The notes beneath the pieces were generated by a model. The model saw nothing but the letters and a program-made list of their open reading frames with translations. It searched no databases and was not told the DNA's origin. From Phoronis ovalis (taxonomy: Eukaryota; Phoronida; Phoronidae), in NCBI GenBank assembly GCA_028565635.1, contig JAOXYB010018627.1:6918-18313 (forward strand): a stretch of 11,396 bases of DNA, given 5' to 3'. Shown here one piece after another: positions 6,233 through 11,396 of the stretch. Positions within the stretch are counted from its first letter, which is position 1; each line of letters begins with the position of its first letter. The position numbers and the translations under genes are program-made.

Positions 6233-9200
6233 TTGTAATTGTATGCTCTTCGTGGCTACATGTATTTCTAAACACGTGAGATAAAAAACGATCCCTCACA
6301 TGCGTATCCCCCCGGCCTGATGCATCGTCACTGACTTAAGTAAATAAATGTAGAACACACACATTTATTCTAACGGAAACTCTACATTGAATAAATAGTT
6401 GATTGTATAGTAACAAGCTTTAACTGTGCGAATCCTTATTATTTTATTTCGTTCGTTATAACAGCGCTATTTTTTCAGTGCAAGAGTACAGGTTTTGTAG
6501 ATTTGTGTGAATTTTATAATACGATGAAAATTTTATTTCTAAAGTCACTTAATAAAAATTATCTTAGAACAAAGGCCTCTTTAAAAGGGTTCATGGCTAG
6601 AACAACAGGGCCAGATAAATATTGTTCTTAGTGACTATTTAATTCAAAAGTTTCCGCTTGAGCTGCTCATTCTTCACTTGTTGCTAAATTTCGTCATGAC
6701 CTGATAATTTAAACAATACTTAGGAAATATGTCGGGAAATATGCCGTCGTTTGTCAGGAAATTGAAAATATGGAATTTACTATGATCTCGGTAATGATAT
6801 TTTCTTTGTATATGTACATGAAAAATAGAAATGTGTACTTATGGTCACAAAATCGATGCATGGATTCCAGCGTGTAGCTCAGATATTATAGTTAGGCAAC
6901 AATAAATGTATCGGCTAAAGGCTAAGGATTTAACAAAAAAATATTGATACAAGTTACACAGAGAGTTCCCGAGATGAGGCACCGTGATAGAAATAGATTA
7001 AATACTGCTGGTAATGCTCAAGGAATTGACTCAAAAATTCAACGTCGAAAAGTGCTCGTGTACTACTGATCTTTACTTGAGAGTAATATTATTAAAATAC
7101 CGTTAATAACTTCAGTCCTAAAAGATGAATTAAAACAATTGTAAAAAGATCCCCTTGACGGTTATAGCCCGTGCTTTTCTGTCCCATTGTTTTCTCTTTC
7201 CGGCTCACCGGACACACAAAAGTATAAAAAATGATTATCAAATAAATCCCTTATATCGCGTATAATTATGTTATACAAACAGGGGCCAATGGACTGCTGT
7301 TCTCGGGAACAGTTGTTTAATTGAGGTTTACCGCCTAGCTTTATCTAGTATTAAGTTTTCTATTTAGTGGGATTCCCGTATGTCATCCTTTTGTAGATAT
7401 ATTGGCTTGTGATGTATTGATTTTAACTGGTAACTTCATTATTAATATGGGATTTCACAGCAAGGCAAACAGTTCGATTTCCAATAAAACAGCAACATGT
7501 TGATATCTTCCCACATGTTTGTAAACGAAACGTTAAAATAACGTGGTGACATTTTAGAGCTTTTAATGCGCATTATAAAATATAAAAAGAATTATAAAGA
7601 GATTACCAATATCTCTAGTGATATCGTTGATTTTTAGTCATTTTATGTTTCTTTTTTAGTATCAAGTTTCGGTTATTGATGTATGTCTAGCTTTCCAACA
7701 TGACTGAGTGTTAAAGTTCAGTTTTGGGGACCGTTTGCTATCTGTCCATAAATGCAAGTCGGTTTTAAGAAAAATACCAGAAACTGATTATGGAGGTTTA
7801 CGATGTTTCTCAAAGTGTAACTGCGTGTGAAAATACACTGTTTAGGTCTATTTGCTATAAACAAATAATTCAGAAGTCTAGAAAATGCGATCCTTTTCAT
7901 TCGACTTTTCAACATGTGTCAGTGTAAACGACGTTTTATTGTTGTTTGGTTTGGCCGCGTGCAACTGGCATTCTTTTTACATTCATCAGGCAGTTTTAAT
8001 TCAGTCGCTTTCATTAATTTCATGTTCCATTATCTTGATCCATCGTTTAATTTGTATTCATGACATTACTGACACGCGTTTTTGTATAATATCATATCTA
8101 ATCTTTCGTATACTGATTAATATTCTCCAAACGAACTGAATTCTGGATTATAAGATAACCGTAATATAATGTGTAACCCGGAAAGTACCATCTCGTAAAA
8201 ATTAAAAATTTTAAGATTCAAATTTATAGAAAATATTTCAGCTTACATATATTGGAAATTTAAAAATTAAAGTATATAGTTCAATGAATTTGTAAAATGT
8301 TTGTACATATTATAACACTTGGTAAATGTTTATATGATTTTAATTATTTTAATAATTATGCTGTGTCGTAAAAAAATGAAAGATTGTATTTTTATTCTAA
8401 TTACCATACTTTATGCAATGCTTACATATGTTTGTGCTTGTCGTGTCATAAAAAATGTGAATTATTATACTTTTATTCAAATTACATGTACGACGCTTAG
8501 TGTGTATAAATTTTATTTTTTAAAAGCAGTTGTGATAATTTTGTGTATCGAATTAATGAATGTTTTTATTTTCCTGTTATAGTTTCATCCTGAAAGCAAC
8601 CGGCACAATAATTGAAATTCTGTAAATAGGTCTTTGAATGTTCCCGTGTAAACCACATTTAAATAAAAATGAATTTTATGAAGATTTACCGTAAAATTAT
8701 GGAAATTTACTGTCCGTAAAGAAAGTAGTTTCGCACTCGTTCGAGTTTCTTATATTTCTAATTTTGAGAAACATGATATTATAATTCTATTAAAATTTAA
8801 GAACCCTTGTTATTCAAAGAAACGCTGAAGTTGTTAAAAAATAAAATGGTCGTATAACATTTGTTGGAAAAATTTATTTTGAATGCTATAATTAGTAATT
8901 AATAGAATTGCTTGCTGATTTATTGTGGGAACGGACCTGTTGGGCGCATTGTCGCAGAAACATTAATTATACATGATTGATTAGGAATTAATTAAGTTTA
9001 ATAGCATGCATAGAATATCATTTTGCGTAAGAAACGTAATATGTATTTTTACACCGCTTTAGTCCCAATGTTCAAATAAAGTATATTTAAAATGTTTTAT
9101 ATAATCATGAATATTATGGATTAATTACGAGTGATGGCCTTATTATCAGTTACAAAACTGAAAAGTAGTATTAAATTCACGCTTTAATGTTATTAAACAT

Positions 9201-9840
9201 AAAAATTAATATCAAAAATAGACACGACATAAAAGAATACATCAATAAACCTAGCCTGCTGAAAGTTATATACAGCATTAAGACACTAATGCAAATAACA
9301 GCGTATAGCCGAATAATTTAACTTGATGTGATTCGATTTTACGTTTATAATTCGGAAATTTTTAGTGCTGCTGATTGTTATCTTCGGCTCATCTGTGCTA
9401 TTTTAGAAATTTCCATTTTGGTGATTGCACATTATTTATATGATACTCTGCATGATTTATCCGACGCGTAGAATTTCTAGATCTGTAGAGTCGATATTTG
9501 CTCTCCTTATAAAATATACATGCACACGCTGGTGTGGGAGTGGGGTAAATATAACAAATGTAATTTTATTAGGCAAACACTGATAACAACCTGATATGCT
9601 ATTTTAATGTGCATTATATGTAGATATGTTTGATTAAATTACGTATTCCATACTTGCTAGAATGTATATTTTAGTTTTTTTGTAGCTGATTATACGCTGA
9701 TAAAATAAGAATAAAAACGGGACATAATGTTCGTTCAATAGTACTGTTCGCTATATGACATGATTACATTCTGGAGACAAGGGCATGGATTACAACTGGC
9801 CTCCAATGTAGCCCAAATAAATGATAGAATAATTCAAATT
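6233..9840. other. Long AT-rich non-coding stretch with normal CpG
   Basis: I see no supported gene in these 3.6 kb. CpG frequency is near expectation throughout, unlike the left half. Small items seen are an E-box CACGTG at 6273-6278, a TCCGG/CCGGA hairpin near 7200-7213, an ACTCG/CGAGT hairpin near 8737-8748, and a cluster of homeodomain-type words at 8964-8995 (TAATTA, TGATTGAT, TTAATTAA). Open frames at 7718-7915, 7885-8139 and 8319-8582 encode hydrophobic or low-complexity strings without motifs. The last is in DNA of only about 23% GC. Confidence 0.5.
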
Positions 9841-9852
9841 CGTCACATGTAA

Positions 9853-9904
9853 CGGACGAGGTTCGAATTCAGGTTTTAGAATCAGCCGGACGGGTCGAAT
9901 TCAG
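9853..9904. repeat. Short direct repeat with EcoRI-type core
   Basis: CGGACGAGGTTCGAATTCAG (9853-9872) is repeated in slightly shortened form, CGGACGGGTCGAATTCAG (9887-9904). A TTTTAGAATCA word follows the first copy, and a related TTTAGAATCA recurs near 9942. The segment is a local CpG-rich spot. The GGTTCGAATTC core resembles a tRNA B-box, but no matching stems or A-box are present. Confidence 0.75.
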
Positions 9905-9955
9905 AATGCATCTACAGACAGAAATAAAACAATGGATAAGCTTTAGAATCAATAG

Positions 9956-10047
9956 ACAGGTGGTATGGAACTATTTTGCGTTAAGTATGTCATATGTTAG
10001 GTCTAATTCGTCGGTTTATTTTATATAAGATGACTTAGACCACCTGT
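9956..10047. repeat. 9-bp inverted repeat around a 74-nt spacer
   Basis: ACAGGTGGT (9956-9964) is mirrored by ACCACCTGT (10039-10047). Both contain the E-box CAGGTG, and the same word ACAGGTGGT also occurs at 218-226 in the other half of the window. This may be a pair of E-box sites (ZEB/Snail-type word CAGGTG) or coincidence. Confidence 0.5.
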
Positions 10048-10115
10048 TAAGGTTTTAGAAATATCAATATTCGAGTAGATTTGTATAAATTATAAATGTC
10101 TTTGCTGTAATACCC
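10047..10115 (-). other. Possible terminal exon, minus strand (weak)
   Basis: A good acceptor TTCTTTGTCTTTTAG ends at 10116 on the minus strand. The phase that would continue the candidate exon at 10589-10637 is open for 22 codons (starting GYYSKDIYNLYKS) to a TAA at 10047-10049. The piece is AT-rich and short. An alternative acceptor TTTATTTCTGTCTGTAG ending at 9912 would instead give nine codons before a stop. Neither is independently supported. Confidence 0.1.
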
Positions 10116-10241
10116 CTAAAAGACAAAGAATTTTGTCATTTATTGATTAAATGCTTAAGTAAAGTAGTGTTTGGGTAGAAATATTCTCCAATCGTTATAT
10201 GTCTTTAAACCTTCAAATATAATTGTAATAAGCATAAACTG

Positions 10242-10541
10242 ATGCGTTGCTTTCGGTTTGCACTCGGTATATTTTTTGTTACGTATATATGCGTATCGCA
10301 AGGAGGTGTGGGCATGTTTCCTACGCCGTTTCACGAAGTAAACCATAGTCGCTTCCTTAAAAATAACGGGTTTGTACTTCTGAAATGCGTGTCTTATGGA
10401 GTAGCTTATAGCTTTGAGGTCAAGGACATACAACTTATAATGGGCTTCGCATTTTTGGTGTATTTGCGATTCCGGAAGCTTAGATGTGTTCTAAGTCGCG
10501 GTAATCATTTGACAGATCGATCAAGTTACGTGGAAAACTAA
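10242..10541 (+). CDS. Hypothetical 99-residue ORF, signal-peptide-like start
   Basis: I do not recognise this protein. It is the longest ATG-initiated frame in the window and lies in a block of about 41% GC, against 25-27% just upstream. The N-terminus has a short basic stretch (MRCFR), a hydrophobic core (residues 6-18) and a small-residue region (residues 19-24), as in a secretory signal peptide. A second hydrophobic segment lies at about residues 64-78 (IMGFAFLVYLRF). The remainder has no repeats, no cysteine pattern and no family motif. The start context is poor (C at -3, C at +4), no promoter is evident, and a 92-codon frame occupies the opposite strand. It could be a small secreted protein, part of an exon, or chance, which I think most likely. 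Confidence 0.14.
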   Translation: MRCFRFALGIFFVTYICVSQGGVGMFPTPFHEVNHSRFLKNNGFVLLKCVSYGVAYSFEVKDIQLIMGFAFLVYLRFRKLRCVLSRGNHLTDRSSYVEN

Positions 10542-10588
10542 GTTGTGCTTCAATTAATAACACTCCAACTCCATCAAATCACGCTTAC

Positions 10589-10637
10589 AACTCCCTCGAT
10601 GTCATTGCTCTCCACTAAAGTCCCCCTCAACAGTACC
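10589..10637 (-). CDS. Candidate internal 49-nt exon, minus strand
   Basis: On the minus strand an acceptor with a pyrimidine-rich lead (GTATGTACTGTTCCCAG, with CTAAT as a possible branch site) is followed 49 nt later by a strong donor GTAAGC (10583-10588). Only one of three phases is open, giving VLLRGTLVESNDIEGV after one carried-over base. That phase matches the candidate exon at 10831-10905, separated by an intron of 193 nt. The family is unknown. Splice signals and phase are seen directly. That the segment is transcribed is inference. Short T-rich windows give many false exons, so this remains tentative. Confidence 0.18.
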
Positions 10638-10725
10638 CTGGGAACAGTACATACAGATTAGATAGTAATAACCCATCTAAATATCCTAAAACGGTATTTC
10701 CAGAGTTAAAGAATTTCCAAACAAC

Positions 10726-10747
10726 TTGTCAAAATATTTTTTGACAA
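10726..10747. repeat. Perfect 9-bp inverted repeat, 4-nt loop
   Basis: TTGTCAAAA (10726-10734) and TTTTGACAA (10739-10747) flank TATT, giving a strong small hairpin. It lies in the putative intron between the two minus-strand exon candidates. It again pairs facing TGACA words. On the plus strand it is followed by CTG rather than a U run, so it is not a bacterial terminator. Confidence 0.85.
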
Positions 10748-10830
10748 CTGACACATGTCCCCTAGGCTTTCGCCAGGAGATAACGCTTCCACTATAACGA
10801 AGGAATGATGTTTTTACTTGTAAAATTTAC

Positions 10831-10905
10831 ATAGTATCAATGTGGGAATCAATGTTCATAATCTTCGGCGAGAAATCAAGCAAATGATGAAGAAGACAAT
10901 TCAAG
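10831..10905 (-). CDS. Candidate internal 75-nt exon, minus strand
   Basis: The minus-strand acceptor (CCATTGTTATTACAG) is followed by 75 nt and a donor-like GTAAAT (10825-10830). Only one phase is open. It begins LNCLLHHLLDFSPK, and its last two bases join the first base of the 10589-10637 exon to make an ATG codon, so the phases agree. The product would be partly helical with no named domain. The donor is moderate. With the neighbouring candidate it forms a two-exon model of about 41 codons, which still needs transcript evidence. Confidence 0.18.
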
Positions 10906-11263
10906 CTGTAATAACAATGGTTTAATTACAAAAGAAGTGCCCATTTTTTGCACTCTAGTACATTTTTAGAATACTGCTTTGTTGTCTTAATACTTTGCAT
11001 ACAAGTACTCGCTAACATCACAACCTATATAATACATGAAATTTCCGATATAAAGGTTGTCTAACTATGTCTCCGCGTGTGTCACTCCGGATGTAAATCC
11101 CAAACGGAAATAGAAGTCTTTCAATGTGTGTAATAAACCTTCATCTACACTGAGACAAAGGACAGGCTGATTTAAAACAAAGTGCATTCGCTAAAAATAT
11201 TTCTGAGTTTATTTATTCTACAATTCTGTTTTCTTTGAGGTTATTCATAAAATCTTACATTCA
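10906..11263. other. Non-coding stretch, nothing identifiable
   Basis: Moderately AT-rich with scattered CpGs. It contains several AATAAA-type words on both strands (for example near 11131), but no reading frame, repeat or RNA fold that I can support. Confidence 0.45.
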
Positions 11264-11395
11264 CTATATTACTCTGTCAACTCGATATATATACCCGGAT
11301 TCAGGATGTGGAAATGCGGGGGAAATGCTTTGTCCTTTAATAAAATAGTTAAAATGAATTTCTTGGGTTTTAAGTATCAGAATATGTTCATCTAC
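11264..11395 (-). CDS. Open frame running off the window edge (partial)
   Basis: On the minus strand a frame is open from the window's right edge for 43 codons to a TAG at 11264-11266. It begins VDEHILILKTQEIH and later reads ISPAFPHPESGYIY, which is less biased than most AT-rich noise. There is no start, so if coding it is the 3' end of an exon whose beginning lies outside the window. I recognise no family. The C-run around 11310-11325 could equally be part of a dispersed repeat. Confidence 0.13.
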   Translation of the reverse strand, partial: VDEHILILKTQEIHFNYFIKGQSISPAFPHPESGYIYRVDRVI

Positions 11396-11396
11396 G

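Noticed and set aside
7885-8139. 84-codon plus-strand frame beginning MRSFSF with hydrophobic segments
   Set aside because: T-rich DNA gives F/L/I/S-rich products. No domain is visible, another frame overlaps its start on the opposite strand, and no promoter or poly(A) context supports it.
8319-8582. 87-codon plus-strand frame with three hydrophobic stretches (first ATG near 8334)
   Set aside because: The DNA is only about 23% GC, so I/L/F/Y-rich strings resemble membrane segments by composition alone. The start context is poor and there is no family motif. A frame of this length is expected about once or twice by chance in the whole window.
9853-9872. tRNA-like B-box GGTTCGAATTC
   Set aside because: The flanking bases cannot form a T-stem and no A-box or acceptor stem is present. 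The same is true of the minus-strand GGTTCGAAGC near 5558-5567.
10726-10747. Rho-independent terminator
   Set aside because: The stem is AT-rich, no U run follows it, and the window is eukaryotic in character.

Overview
This window looks like AT-rich (roughly two thirds A+T), mostly non-coding DNA from an animal nuclear genome. There is no prokaryotic gene organisation, no recognisable tRNA or rRNA gene, and no intact gene family that I can name. Reading frames of 60 codons or more are about as numerous as chance predicts at this composition (roughly 15 expected by my estimate), and none resembles a known protein. The strongest clue to the organism is the CpG dinucleotide. It is severely depleted in the left half (about 28 CpGs in the first 5.5 kb, near 5 per kb) and close to expectation in the right half (about 80 in 5521-7980, near 32 per kb). 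A sharp change like this is typical of invertebrates with mosaic germline DNA methylation, such as molluscs, other lophotrochozoans, cnidarians or tunicates. A species cannot be named from the sequence.

Left part (1 to about 5.5 kb). This is CpG-poor DNA that was probably methylated in the germline, most simply intron or gene body. It holds a nested tandem repeat (1413-1631), a small direct repeat (1647-1697) and a 98-bp-period duplication (3984-4170). Several segments are dense in short palindromes and transcription-factor-like words (190-330, 2703-2857, 3030-3215, 4720-4850) and are candidate cis-regulatory elements. A possible splice-acceptor/short-exon pair lies at 4313-4708 on the plus strand.

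Transition (about 4.9-5.7 kb). CpG frequency rises. At 5529-5666 the minus strand has a 45-residue reading frame with protein-like composition, perhaps an exon or a relic.

Right part (5.7 kb to the end). CpG-normal, AT-rich DNA. It has a 35-nt alternating purine-pyrimidine tract (6059-6093), a small reading frame with slight retroelement-integrase character (6149-6232), a long featureless stretch, short direct and inverted repeats near 9.85-10.05 kb, and a locally GC-richer block (10.24-10.68 kb). That block and its flank contain a 99-codon plus-strand frame and two or three minus-strand exon candidates with good splice signals and matching phase.

No operon or multi-gene system can be reconstructed. 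The most interesting reading is a methylation-domain boundary next to a palindrome-rich, possibly regulatory landscape. All exon calls are tentative and need transcript or cross-species evidence.
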